Program-made: the position numbers and the translations under genes | Part shown: piece after piece, positions 32,960 to 45,044 of the stretch | Layout: the number at the start of each line of letters is the position of its first letter | How positions within the stretch are numbered: position 1 is the stretch's first letter | Assembly: GCA_963930655.1 (NCBI GenBank) | Contig: OZ005606.1 | Coordinates: 11,117,501 to 11,181,500, forward strand | Direction of reading: 5' to 3' | Length of the DNA stretch: 64,000 bases | Source of the DNA: Myrica gale | Lineage: Eukaryota > Streptophyta > Magnoliopsida > Fagales > Myricaceae | The notes under the pieces: model-generated | Database searches by the model: none | Seen by the model: the letters and a program-made list of their open reading frames with translations, nothing else | What the model was told of the DNA's origin: nothing

Positions 32960-34302
32960 ATTTTCTTGGGATCGCCGGTGGCTGAGATCTTAGGAGAGAT
33001 GGTTGGTTTCGCCGCTCAGAGTTTTGAAAATCAGTTGAATCGGCCAATCCATGTTTTATCAAAATGATTGATGTCTTTATCCTCCATTTCTCATCTCCAA
33101 ATAAGCCTGCTTTTCTCGTCTTATGAGTTGCAAAGATCTATATCGTTGAGGATTAGTCTAAGGAATCAGAGTCTTTTCTCTTATTTTCTATGAGATGATA
33201 TAACCCCTAACCCCACTTTGATTGAAAGTTAACATGCTATTTGACACTTCGTTCTATCATCCTGTGTAGAAGAAACGGATGTGTCTGTATTGGTCACTGC
33301 AGCTGCTTTAATCAGTTAGACAGTGCACTGGAAAAAAAATTCGAACTATTTGTAAGGATGGATTGCTGAATAGAACCGCAAAGAGCATGGGAAAATGTAC
33401 GCAAGCTTGAGGAAAATGTGCACTCCACAAGAATGGAAACATCTCAGACCTAAAGGGAGTGCAACATGACATCCACCCCAGAGCCACCACCTCAACATGG
33501 GATCGGAGAGAAGTGCTTTTCAAGACAAATATCATAATAGCCAAATGGAGGGAGTGTGCATTCCACACGAAAGTCACTGGCTTCTCGTTATAATAATGAA
33601 CCAACCTTGTACTTTGTTAATATTTTCAACATTTTCATAAAACTCCCACTCTATAAAGTTTTGGCAGTTTTGTTGGTGCTTTTAAATGGTGGGTTTATTG
33701 AGTAAGCACTTGATAGTGGTCTCGAGTCGAGTTCCTTTAGGGGTTTGGATTGAGAAATTATTAAGGAAAAAAGGTCTCACAGTAGTTTTGTTCAATGGCA
33801 TTAGGTTTGTACCTAACTCAACCCACTTGAAGCCTTGTAATCAAAGGTGCTTTTTTAGCATACACGATTGGATTTAAGTCAATGACAAAGGAACTTTATG
33901 ACCCTGATGCTGTCTGGAGAACCCTGAAGACGTACTATTCTCGTCTTTTCTGCAGATTTATTGGTCCATGTCCAATTAGTGACCTTAAATATCATTTTGA
34001 CACAAGTGTTAGAAACTACATAATTTAGTGTTCACATTTCATAAAAACTAGAATGCGTTGACGCTTTTTGTGTAATTGGGTGATTGTTCATGCTGGCGAG
34101 ATTTATGAGAGACCGAGAAGAAACTTGCGGCTCGTTTTGCTGTTCGTGCTTCTTATATTCTCAAACCTATTACTCATAACTAAGTATTTATGCACGTCAG
34201 TAGATAAGAGAGTGAAACCCACAGAAGCAATTAGCTGGTCACCCTTACAGTGAGCAAAGCGTGACGGTCATCACCATTATAACTCCCATTAAGAGAGCAT
34301 CC
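32960..34302. other. intergenic, possible gene scraps
   Basis: No full gene is seen. Bases 33875-33960 have a short open block (SMTKELYDPDAVWRTLKTYY, plus strand) that could be an exon remnant but was not recognised. The segment at 33547-33580 repeats the motif found upstream of VIT-like copy 2. Confidence 0.25.
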
Positions 34303-34840
34303 TTATCTTGTCAGAGAGGTCCATTCCTCGTGAACTATATGATCCCTGGAATCGTTTATAACACTGTTTATCAGCCTCTCCCTTGGACTCCATGAGGTCG
34401 GGTAAGGCTTGAATCTGCTCTTCCTTGTCAATGTACCTGCAGATTTTGAATGAGTCCTGCCCTGTACATTTGATAAAACCAGAGAGTTGATAAATGCGAG
34501 CAATAGATACAAGAAATGGCCAATACAGTGGATTTAACGTAGTGGTAAGGATTTAAGGCATAGCGAATGGAGGAGTTTGAGTCGTGTACTGATAAAAGAG
34601 AGAATATAATAGACATTAGCTAACCATGCCGGCTCACTGCTTTACTTGCAGTGTTGCACATACCTCCCACTGTTGACATAATCATTTTCTTGGCTTAGTG
34701 GTCCATACTCAAGGCACTGCACAATCCCTTGAAATAGTTTATGATTCTTTTGATCAACCTCTCACTTGGACTCCCACGCTTGGAATTCAGGAAAAATCTG
34801 TGCTTCCTTATCAATGTATCTGCAGATTGTCAAGTTGTAA
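34303..34840 (-). other. two diverged copies of an exon-like block, unrecognised
   Basis: Minus strand: an AG-preceded block at about 34303-34440 begins YIDKEEQIQALPDLMESKGE. A related block at about 34640-34822 begins YIDKEAQIFPEF, then breaks. Both sit after CTGCAG, and both carry a copy of ACTTGGACTCC. A third partial copy of the flank (GGCTTACTGCTTTACTT) lies near 35586. The blocks look like decayed duplicated exons of one unknown gene. No domain was recognised. Confidence 0.35.
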
Positions 34841-35000
34841 CAATACATTTTATCAAACAGAAAAGGTAAAATAAGAAGAGGAAAGAAAAGAAAATGGTCC
34901 AAACAATCGGGCTGATGCAGTGCCAAACAATTAAAGGCCTTCCTAGCGAATGTACAATTCTCCGATACCTGGACAGCTAAAAGAAAGAAAATAAAATAAA

Positions 35001-35561
35001 TAGTTAATTACACTTTGCACTCTCGTGGTTTAAGAACATTGACACTTAGCACCCCGATATTTCAATTTTTAGACATTGCATATTTGAACTTTCTACTTTT
35101 CCACCCCTTAGTCAATTTTTTTTTTTGTGATTTTGGACAGAAAAAAAAGGACCACGTGTACTGCACGTGCCATTTTTTCCCATTTTGCCCTCCAAATTCA
35201 AAATCGCAGAAAATGAGATATTTCAAAATCATAGAAAATGAGTTAATTATACTTTGCACCCATATGATTTGAACTTTCTACGTTTTGCACCTCTGTCAAA
35301 TTTTTTGTGATTTTGGACCGCGTGCTATTTTTTCCTATTGTTTCCCATTTTCTGTGATTTTGATTTTGGAGGGCAAAATGGAAAAAAATGGCACGCGCAG
35401 TGCACGTGATCCTTTATTCCTTCCAAAATGACAGAAAATTTGACGGAAGAGGTGCAGAACGTAGAAAGTTTAAACCATATAGATGCAATGTCTTAAAATT
35501 GAAATATCGGAGTGGTAAATGTCAATGCCCCAAACCAGGAGGTGCAAAGTGTAATTTACCT
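35001..35561. mobile_element. foldback Mutator-type MITE, 561 bp
   Basis: Left end TAGTTAATTACACTTTGCAC and right end GTGCAAAGTGTAATTTACCT are inverted repeats. The pairing continues inward through GTCAATTTTTT and CACGTGCC-like words. The flanks are TAAAATAAA (34992-35000) and TAAAATAGA (35562-35570), a 9-bp duplication with one change. The second quarter repeats the first few words, an internal duplication. No coding sequence. Confidence 0.7.
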
Positions 35562-35570
35562 TAAAATAGA

Positions 35571-36546
35571 ATTTACCTAACCGTGCTGGCTTACTGCTTT
35601 ACTTCTATTTGTGGTCTGGGGTGCACTTCTTATAATTAAGTACCTGACTATCACAGACCAGGAACATGACTACAAACCATGGAACTTGGACTGGATTCCA
35701 TTGTAAAGCTATAAGAGCGTATGCCTGTAAGATGGGAATTTCTAATGACACCCCGAAAATATACTATATTTCCAAGGCCACGACAGGCCCATTATTGAGC
35801 AAAATTAGATTGATCTGCAGTATAGGCAAATGAATTTGGCAAGATTCTGCTGACCATGCAAAGAAAAGCCTCAGCTGTCACATTTTTGTAAATGCTAGTG
35901 TTCAGAGGAATTTTGGAAACGATGATAACCCTCAAACTCCCATCTGTTCAAAATCAGGTTCAGCTGTTGCTATCCGCTCAATAAAAAATTTGACAGTCCA
36001 AGACTGAAGAAGCATTTGCATAACTATGATAAAGGTAAAGCTAAGCTTAGACTTCTTTTCGTTTCGTAACTAGATTGAAACTAGACAAATTGCTTGAATT
36101 GAAACTCCAGCCAAATTTGAGATCCGAGAGAAAAATAAGTAGTATAGTGTATCTGTCCAGTATTCACAAATGCATGCTAATGTACAATCCAATTCATCTA
36201 CGAGGATAGAATCCATCCTTCGAAATACCAACTAGAAAAGACTAAGTTAGAATACAGATAAGGAAAAAAAATATCTACTTCAAAATGCCAAAAATCTACG
36301 TGATAAGAAATAGCGTTACTCTGAAGCCAGTGTCATTGAAATGACCACATAACAACAAAACCTAAAATGAAATGAACTCTTCCAGAAGCAGAATGTTTAA
36401 AGGAACAACTCATCACTAAAATGAAGTATTGCAAATTGTACACGACTCATTGCAGCCAGCAACTTATATGTAGTCCAGCGGCTGAGGCCCAACTAACCAG
36501 GTGAAATCATAAAAAAAAAAAAAATCGGTTTACTGTCAACAACTGC
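35571..36546. other. intergenic, 3' flank of the Cys-rich gene
   Basis: No gene is seen. The stretch 36400-36546 is probably the 3' UTR of the minus-strand gene that follows. Confidence 0.35.
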
Positions 36547-37860
36547 TTATGATCTAACGTTTCTCCTACAATACTTCAATAGATATCCATCAGGCTTTCC
36601 AACGCATCTTTCATCCTTAGGCATAGCAGGTTCGTTTCGTTTATGACAAGGTCGATTTGCAGATTCCATACAATTCTCATCTCCATTTATGTCTATCCAC
36701 TTAATTGAACAGCTCCTCCCCAATTCCTTCATCGTTACACCGAGAGTTTCTTCCTCGGCATCGCGCTTCACTTGGCATTCAGCATCCTTGTCACCAATTC
36801 TCATCTTAATCTTTCCATCTGGCTTTAGACAATCCACATCAATCAAAGAATCATCTTTCAAGGACCGGATACACACCAAAGGTTCTACAACATGTTTTTC
36901 GGGTTCAAGCTTTCCGTGGAGACAAGGTTCCCCAAAGCGTGAACCTCTAACCAATGAATCACCTTTGCCCTCCCCCAAGTTCCAAATTCTTGGTGAGCAA
37001 TTCATCGCCCGGTTCAACTGAAACGCCAATTCAGCATCATCAATAACCTCCCCCTTTTCCCTGTTCTCATCTTTCCTGGCAACAAAATCCAGGGCATTAG
37101 TTGCCAACTCCACCATCCTCCTCGCAACGATAGCTTTCCTCATTGCCTCCTCTCTAGCCTTAACGGCCGCCTCAATCTTCTTCTCGGCCACGCAATTTGC
37201 GTCCTGCGCCACATCTTCCAACGACTTTACACCATCCAAAACCTCAGAATCCCTCGATTTCTCACCGCTCTTGTCCTGCCTCGTAATCTTCAAACTCCTT
37301 GAGACCGCTCTGGCCGCGGCTATCGGCCTGGGCACCCAACAATCCACACACACGGAAAACTCCTCTCCCGAACAAGTATACGACCACGGCGCGACGCTTC
37401 TATACTTGAGAAAACAATCCCTGTGAATGCGGTGCTTGCATTCGCCGCAACAGAGACACTCTGCGGCCAAGGTTTCTCGGAAACAATAGGAGCAAATTTC
37501 CGAGGACTTGACGCGGACTGTACATTTCTTGCAAAGAAGAACGATACGCCATTCGCTGTACATGTTATGGAGTCTTTGCTTACCATTGCCGGTGTCGATT
37601 CTAAATCCACAACAGTGGCATTGGGAGAGATCGGGAAGGTCCCTGGTTTTCTTCAGGGAAGGTCAAGGGCAGTCAGAAAGCGTGGGACTAAGGCTTCGGC
37701 TGCGGCTTCCACTTGAGCTTCGGGCTGGTTCGTTGCTCGGCTTGGGGGAGCCAGAGAGGAGCCGCTTGAGGACAGGGTGAGCAGAAGATGAAGATGATGA
37801 CGACGAAGAGGAGGAAGAAATCTTCGAGCTGGGTCGTTGCTGCTGTTTCTTGATCTTCAT
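36547..37860 (-). CDS. Cys-rich zinc-binding-like protein with one in-frame TGA
   Basis: From ATG 37860 the frame runs 65 codons (basic start MKIKKQQQRPSSK, a long serine run, then an SGSRSRS segment) to a TGA at 37663-37665. It then continues open in the same frame for 371 codons to the stop at 36547. After the TGA comes a Cys/His cluster: CHCCGFRI, LLCKKC, CSYCF, CLCCGECKHRIHRDC, CVDCW. It resembles tandem zinc ribbons or a RING/PHD-like fold and is followed by a charged helical region (VAEKKIEAAVKAREEAMRKA). No intron is seen. The codons after the TGA keep a clean frame, so the stop is recent, a sequencing error, or bypassed by starting at Met 37563, which would lose the first zinc pair. 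I do not recognise a named family. A nuclear role is inferred from the basic, SR-like start only. Confidence 0.6.
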
Positions 37861-38239
37861 TGTCGCCGGATCGAGGATTTGGTTTGACGAATTAGGGTTC
37901 TACAGAGGGGGGGGGGGGGGGGAATGGGGTGGGTTCACATTTTGGGCTTTAGGGATTGGATTTGTGAATTGGAAGCCAACCAAAAAGTAGGCGCTTCGGG
38001 ACTTGGGTCTTGAAACGCACGTCACAGGAAGCGCGAGTGGGGGAACAGGCAATTTGTTTTTGTTTTTGTTTTGTGAAAAAACAGACGCAATTTTTTTTTA
38101 CGTATGCATCTCACGTATTTCATTTTGAGCCGAGATAAATTGTAGCAATGCTCGGAAGTGTGGAGGTTAATGCCGGCGGTGATCTTAACAATGAAAGGAT
38201 AGAGCTGTTGTCCCAGCCCCCAGGACCTCAATCCGACGG
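37861..38239. promoter_or_regulatory. upstream region of the Cys-rich gene with a 16-base G run
   Basis: About 47 bp upstream of the ATG there is an unbroken G run at 37907-37922 (C run on the coding strand), followed by more G-rich sequence. On the mRNA it would be a C tract in the 5' UTR. Such runs are prone to length error. Confidence 0.5.
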
Positions 38240-38706
38240 CTAGCTTCCATCGAGGAAATCAAATTTGTTCCTAGCTCCAATGCCCATAAGCATTGCACGG
38301 CTCCAAGAATAATAATTTATGTCGTTCAGCTGAGGAGATACTATTGGAGCATTGGATGTGTCACCTGAAGTGATTGAGAATGCACTGTCAACAATCGAGT
38401 TTGTGCGATCTGTCCTCGGGATCTCAGTTTCAATAGCAGCCATTGATCTTTGTTGATTGAGGTTTTAGGCAGATGAGAAATTTCAATGTAGAAAGCAGAG
38501 TATGAAGAAATGAGAGGAAAGAAACGTTACTTCCTCTGATACCATGTAGAATTGTGAAATAGATCGAGAGAGAATGTAGATGGAGAAAATAGTTCGTATA
38601 TTGAGAATGAATATAAACTCTTACATTACAATGACTCTTGTTCTGAATTTATATAGAAACTGACCGAACCTTAACAGACTGAAACAAACTACTAAAATAA
38701 AATTAC
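38240..38706 (-). mobile_element. truncated copia element, 5' LTR plus gag start
   Basis: Read on the minus strand, an LTR (about 38706 to 38545, ending TTCTACA) is followed by a primer-binding site TGGTATCAGAGG (38533-38544). The gag start at 38443 encodes INYYSWSRAMLMGIGARNKF, the copia gag-like N-terminal block. It breaks off at FLDGS near 38240. Everything downstream is gone. The outer LTR border is a guess from a terminal ACA. Confidence 0.75.
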
Positions 38707-40070
38707 AAGAAGCTTCGTGAAGCCTCTAATAGTATCCGAAGTCCCCCGTTGAGAGAGCACCTAGCACCATTTAGGTATGTGTGAAGTTGACTGTTTTGAC
38801 TTTTGATTTCAGTGCCTTTTACCCAGTATTTATCGTGCTCCAGTTTTCTCATATGTATGGTATAATTACATACATCAAACTTAACTGAGTGACTAGATAT
38901 CCATTAAGGTTATCTTTTTGACCGCATGCACTGTAGGTTTGTCACGGAGGTTAATCGGGACTGTAACCCGCACGCGAGAAAGGTATATATTCCATCCCTT
39001 TATTGGCATCGTTGTGATGGGACCCAAAGGAAGAAGGATCGATGATGTCGTCACCTCTCTGGAGGCAAAGGACTTTGCCTTGCAGTGTTTTGCTTCTGTC
39101 CAATCCTTTTGGTTCGGTTTCAGTTCCCGGATCTATGGATCCGGCTCTCTGCCAGGTCTTTGGACCTGGCTTGATCTTGTGGGCTTTTGGCCTACTTTTC
39201 TTGATGTAAAAGGGTTTTATGCCCATCATTCTGGTAGCTGGCCCTCTGTGCTCTTCACATGTATGGTGACTGACTCATGTACTTTTCCCCATATCAATGA
39301 AATACTAGGAATTGCCTAGAAAAAAATAAATGAATGAATAAACCAGCAAAAATGTACCGAATGAAATGCGTAGAGGTGGCCACTCTAGTCTCGGGTGAGA
39401 TTGGTTGTGAAGATTTAAATGATCAACTTCTTTGTCACAAGGACAAATCAGCCATCATAAATGATAACATAGGTTAACATGCTTAATGCTCTGCCTCTGT
39501 CTCTCTCCCTGCACTATAATTTATTAACGGTTTGCACATATTTGAGGAATTTTGCAGGAGGAACTGCTAAAGGAGTTGTTGATGATCTTGATCTGGTTAT
39601 ACAGAAACTTGAAGAAACAGGATTCACACGACTGGCTCTACTTCCACTGTGATGGGCCTCTGTTTGGTCTCATGATGCCTTTTCTCAAACATGCGAGTTA
39701 CAATTTGTATCCAAACCTATTATGTTCGAGATATTGCACCCTCTAGTTACCCATCTTAGACATTTTGCATCTTCTATCAAAATTTTAGGCTAAAATGATG
39801 ATAATACCCTTGACCCATGCACTTTGAATATATTATTGTCAATCCATTAAATTTTGGGGGTATTATTCTCGGAAGGATGGTGCAAAGTGTATAACATTGG
39901 TAATTGAAGGGTGCAATGTGTCAAAATGAGTAATTTATGGTAGAAATTGTCTTAACATTGGTAGTTGGAGGGTGCAATGTGTCAAAACTGATAGTTTATG
40001 GCGCAATGTGTCACAAAACCGGTAGTTTATGGGTGTAAAACGTATTTTCCTCATTTAATAAAATACATAA
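38707..40070. other. intergenic with retroposon and repeat remnants
   Basis: Bases 39180-39330 resemble a poly(A) retroposon 3' end (ATCAATGAAATACTAGGAAT, then an A-rich tail). Bases 39556-39650, after a TTTTGCAG acceptor, may be an exon scrap: one frame reads GTAKGVVDDLDLVIQKLEET. It was not identified. Bases 39880-40030 hold three diverged units around GGGTGCAATGTGTCAAAA. Confidence 0.35.
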
Positions 40071-40235
40071 TCTTATTTTTTTTGATAACCTAAGAGCTCT
40101 CAAGGTCGGGCCACTTCGTGTACCCGACCCTACAAGCCAACCTGGGGGCATGTATCAAGACTCCACCCAACACACCTCAAATAAGTCAGGTGCAATAATG
40201 GTGGTGCTGGGGCTCGAACTTGGACAATTATTAAA
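40071..40235 (-). mobile_element. tRNA-derived SINE remnant
   Basis: On the minus strand, a B-box-like AAGTTCGAGCCCCAG is followed by about 130 bp and a terminal A-rich tail (the T run at 40077-40085 on the plus strand). This is the layout of a plant tRNA-type SINE with its 5' end lost. No target duplication was read. Confidence 0.5.
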
Positions 40236-41252
40236 TTATATAATCTTATTCCTATCAAGAGGAGGTGATGAGATTTCAATGGGCTAATTGATCGCATGCC
40301 ACATGACATCCTCGGCTTTCATGTGCACGCCACACGTCTTCTCGTTAGTTTAATTGTCTCCATCTGTTCTGCGCGCATCTTTGGTTTTACATCTACTGAG
40401 TTTTCGTGTGCTGGCCACACGTCTTACTTCTGTTGGAATTGTTCGTTCAGTTATTTCATGTTTTGTCTGCGCAGTGTTCCAAAAGGAAACTACATATTCT
40501 AATACCAAAACATGCCGTCCAAAATTGGTAAACGAAGAAAAGGCAACCATCTAGCCGGTGGATTTGCATCCAAACAAACCAAGAGCTAGGACTTCAGTGG
40601 TTCAGGACAGCTCTAATGACATCATTAATTTCTATAATGCCTGACGTGATCCGTTTCGAGCTGAGGATTCAAAATTTCAAACGTATCTGCAACTGCATGC
40701 TACATGATAAAACTATGGACTTAGAGTTCGCAGGCATATCATATCTTGCTTCTCCAATATGACTATATATGTTCTTGGCCAATCCTGAACCTGGGTTTAT
40801 GTGGTAAATTAAGTCTATAGGGTAGATTTAATTAAGAAATTAAAGTTAATCATATATACCACCTCATGAGACAACCCACTTGTTCTGTTAAAACTCGTGA
40901 CGAAGCTGCGCGCTAAAGATCATAATGTACAACATTTGTTTATTATTTATTGTGCGCCGTTTTCTAAGTGAGAAAAAGTATTGGCCACTAAAAATTGAAA
41001 TAGTTAAATGTCTAAGAGAGAAATGAAAACGAAAACGAAAAAGAGATCAACTGAGGAGTATAACAACATTGATCAAGGAAAAAGACAAAGTACCTTTAAA
41101 AGACGTACAAGACCAACAGCTTCAACCTTCTATAAGAAAAAATCTTCGCGGAGTAGTACCCCATCTTTTCCGTTTAGTAAATATTTGCTTTTCAAAAGAA
41201 GGATTCTTTTCCCAAGATCTAGTACCGTTACCGTCTATATATATTGATATGT
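40236..41252. other. intergenic, nothing recognised
   Basis: Mixed sequence with no gene. Two short open stretches of basic composition (41008-41247) show no family features. Confidence 0.35.
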
Positions 41253-41500
41253 AGGATCAAATAAACCAACAAATCCTTTTCTCCTCCTGAAAAATATATA
41301 AATAAAGAGACGTGTAGGAATCATTCAATTAATATATATATATCACTACACGAAAAAATATTTTGGGTGACAAATTTTGATCAAATATACCAACAAACCC
41401 TTTCGTCCTCCAGGAAAATAAATACATAAAGAGACTTGAAGGAATCATTCAATTAATATATACAAGAAAAAAAAATTTGGGTGACAAATTTTGGCCAGTT
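41253..41500. repeat. direct duplication that includes the CACTA left terminus
   Basis: About 90 bp (ATCAAATAAACCAACAAATC to AATCATTCAATTAATATATA) ending at the CACTA terminus recurs at about 41384-41467. Each copy is followed by a version of the terminus (CGAAAAAATATTTTGGGTGA and AAGAAAAAAAAATTTGGGTG, then ACAAATTTTG). So the element end and its host flank are present twice, in tandem. Confidence 0.75.
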
Positions 41501-42234
41501 CGACAGCTATGGTTTTGGGTGACAAAACCAGTTTGTCAACTAAAGCCCGTCAGACAAAGTTTTAGGTGATGATTTTTGCGTTCCGTCGCTCGCAACCGTT
41601 CGGACGGTTTTGTCTCATAGCGACGAAATTGAAAATTGTCATGTCCAGTACAGTCCATCCGTTCACATGAGTTGTACGAGCATACTCTCTACACGTTCGG
41701 ACTGCGCATGCGAACGGTTCGTCCAAGGTGACGAAATGAATTTCGTCATGTACAATCTGTGCGCACAATTATATAAAATTGTCTGAACGGGCTTACATAG
41801 AGTCTGGACGCTGTCGTAAAGACATCCGCACCGTTGTTTCATTTATGAAGAAATACCTATTTGTCATCCTCAGAACCTGTTCGAACTACTACATATACGG
41901 TTCGGACTCTTCGTCAGACGAACACGTTCGAACCATGTGCACGTCTTTATAACCGTTCGGACGGAATAATTAAACATCAAATAACTTGGGACAACCTTTG
42001 TTACCGTTCGAACGAGTTGCTTCGTATTTAAATTAATTTAATTAAAAATTTTAAAATAATTTAAAAGTAATATAAATAGAAAGATATTCGATGCTCATAA
42101 TGTAATAAAATATCTACAAATATGCAATCGTTATTAACAAATTAAATAAAATACATAATCGATAAGTACTGACAATTAGGTAGTAAAGATACAATATAAA
42201 TCTACCCAATTTTTCGTTTAAGTGTCGAACAAGA

Positions 42235-43621
42235 TTACAAGTGTCTAATCTGCTCCATCATCTGGTCATGCATCTGCTCCGCCGTTAGTTGCATCATCCG
42301 TTCTTGTTGTTCCACTAGGGTCCTTTGTTGCTCTTGCATCATCTTCTGGTACTCGTCATCTTTCTTCCGTTGCTGCTCCTCCATCTTCCGCAGATGCTCT
42401 CGCGTCTTCTGCTCATATCTGACCACTTGACCAGAAGAGCTTCATATTCCATCTGTCTAGCCCTCATCTCATCAATCTGTAATGTGGCCTCCTCCAATCT
42501 CCGGGACAAATCAACAGACGATGCGGAAGAAGATGATCCAACAGACTGTACTGAACGGCCAAAACCTCGCACGTAACCCGCTTTCGTTCCTAACACCTCA
42601 GGGAAGATCTCCACTTCGGTGTATGACTTTCCCTCTGACTCGTCCTGCAACTGTAACGCCTCCATTTTTTCCTACAAAATTAGAAGAGAAGACAAAACTA
42701 GTATATATGAAACATAAACACATACGAATGCATCACTAAATCTAACGTTACAACTTACAAAAATTTTCTCGTGCATCTTTTGAAGTCCACATGTCATCCT
42801 TTATGATATGCGTCTTTTTATAAAGCAACGAAGGACTAATTTCATTAGATATGCATTTGTACATTTATTTAAATAATAAATAATAAAAATGTAAATGTAA
42901 ATTTATTACTTACTAACAACGCTCTAGCTCGTTGGAAGGACCTCGCTCCCGATGTGTGTACAATCTTCAGCTTAACTCTATTCTCCTTGTTGATTGCACT
43001 CCTCCTATGCATTTGTACATTTACATTTGTTACCACAATTAAGCATCTACCTAAAATAAACGTTCAGGACGGAATAAAAATGTTTAACCTGAAATTCCTC
43101 GCTCGCGAATAAATCACAAACACGAGTTCATTCTTCCTTGTTCATGTTGGGATACGGGTGCTTTAACGCCTTTTCTTTGGAATTGAACACCGAGTAATGC
43201 TGGAACATTCTATTTATGTGCGTCCTATACGCTGTGTTCATCGTAGACGTCACAGTGATGCGATCCTCAGCTCGGTCGTAATCTAGTTGGAAGTCATCCT
43301 TAACATATATAATAATTAGAAACGTAAAAAAGTATCAACAATTAAAATTTAATAAATTATACTTACCAACACTCGGTTCATCACATACGATTTAACCTCG
43401 TTGGGGACCTCCTTCCACTTGCTCGTCTCAAATGAGACATGTTCCCGAACGAGCACACCAATATGACTCGAGAGCATGGAGGAAGCCTTGTCATCACCGC
43501 CCGTACGTCCATCAAGGATATGGACAGTCAGTTTTCCTCCGATGCGAACCTTGAGTAAGGTAATCCCGCGCGTACTACCTTGAGATGTCTGATTCCGGAC
43601 GTCGCTACAAATGAAGAACAA
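42235..43621 (-). pseudogene. TNPA-like (Transposase_24 / Ptta family) gene remnant of the CACTA element
   Basis: Blocks on the minus strand: 43349-43621 (HVSFETSKWKEVPNEVKSYV), 43150-43300 (DFQLDYDRAEDRI, AYRTHINRMFQHY) and 42235-42665 (EVLGTKAGYVRGFGRSVQS, then a Gln/Glu-rich coiled coil). The middle block has the pattern of the plant transposase domain that binds subterminal repeats. The C-terminal helix shifts frame near 42420. Introns and decay cannot be separated with certainty. Confidence 0.7.
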
Positions 43622-43946
43622 TAAATTTAAAATTCAGTTAAACAGAGAAATTCAAAAAAGTAACAATATTTAATAAAGATTGACGGGGTAAGATACTTAC
43701 ATGTACAACTACTTGGGGTGCCTACTGGACTGGCTGTGATAGGGGACGATAATTCGTTTCTATCCCGCAGTGAAGGACCCGACACTGGTAGTGTACCAGG
43801 ACTACTCTAAGCTCGAGTTAACGAATCGTACCGAAGACGTTTCCCTCCCGCTGGCATGACGTCGTATTCTTCATAATTCCACAATTATGTTATTAAAAAT
43901 GAATTATGTTATTAAAAATGAATATAAATTATAAACTCTAATTTAA

Positions 43947-44696
43947 TCAAAACGATAAAGTTACTTTAATCCCCAGAGTCATATTCTTCATAATTCCACA
44001 ATTTTCACTGAACGATTTTGAGAAATCGTCGCTTCCTTCTACTTCACGTAGTTGTGTACCACTCTCATCGGTTACCGACACATAAGTATCGACGTCATTT
44101 CTAGTCAACAGGATCATATCAAAAGAGCTAAAGTCCACAAAAAGCTCAATAGACTCATTCTCCTGGTATGCTTCACGGTTCGATGGTCCTTCTCCATCTT
44201 CACAAGCTTCCTCCTCAATAGGTGGAATATCATACGTGTTTCTAAGGGTAATCTTTTGAACAATCTTCCAGTGGCCGCCCAACTTCATATCATCGATATA
44301 AAACACTTGATTCCCAAGAGAAGCTAGCACGAACGGGTCATCTTTGTACCACTTTTGGGATGTGTTAATACTAACAAACCGACCATTTTTATCAAGACCT
44401 AAATTTTTAGTACTCAAGTAAAACCAGTCACATTTTAGTAAATAAACTATATTCCCCCGCAAATAACGCAACGCGTAAATCTCCGTGACCTGACCGTAAA
44501 AATCAACATCTTCCCCTTCATGGTCCCCCGGAACAACCACACCACTATTCTGAGTGTTACGAAAATGTTCACGAAAAACCGTGTGAAACCTAACTCCATT
44601 CACTACAGACCAAGAGTAACAAAGTGCCCGCTGATCCGGACCAAATGCTAATGCATACAAATCATCCGACACTGAGCCCGGATTTTCCTTATGCAT
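43947..44696 (-). pseudogene. DUF4216 domain of the CACTA element
   Basis: A 249-residue open block includes SWSVVNGVRFHTV, DFYGQVTEIYALRYLRGNIV, LLKCDWFYL and DPFVLASLGNQVFYIDDMKL, the pattern of DUF4216, which plant CACTA elements carry downstream of the TNP2 transposase. It is the best preserved coding part of the element. Its role is not known. Confidence 0.78.
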
Positions 44697-45044
44697 AGTT
44701 TGAACCTAAAATAGTAAACACATGTTAAGTTTGAATCTGGAAAAAATGATCACTTAAATATAAACATATAATAGGGAGCAAATTAAATAAATACCAGATT
44801 TCTAAAGCATAACGAAAAAATTTCTTCGTACCTCCTATCAATATTTATTGGTGATTTCTTCCTCATCACTTCCAAGTGCTTGTTATAAAGAAATAAAATA
44901 TAATGAATCGATAAGTGTTTAAGTAAGCCAATATTCTTATAAGCGCTTACTCTATATGTTGGCTGATTTCTAAACAGTTGTTGAGTACGTACCACTGCGC
45001 CTTTGTAAATTTATTTCTATTCAAGTGTTGACCCATTCCAGCTC

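Noticed and set aside
36689-37021. Plus-strand open frame of 110 codons
   Set aside because: It is antisense to the Cys-rich gene, which has the coherent Cys/His pattern on the minus strand.
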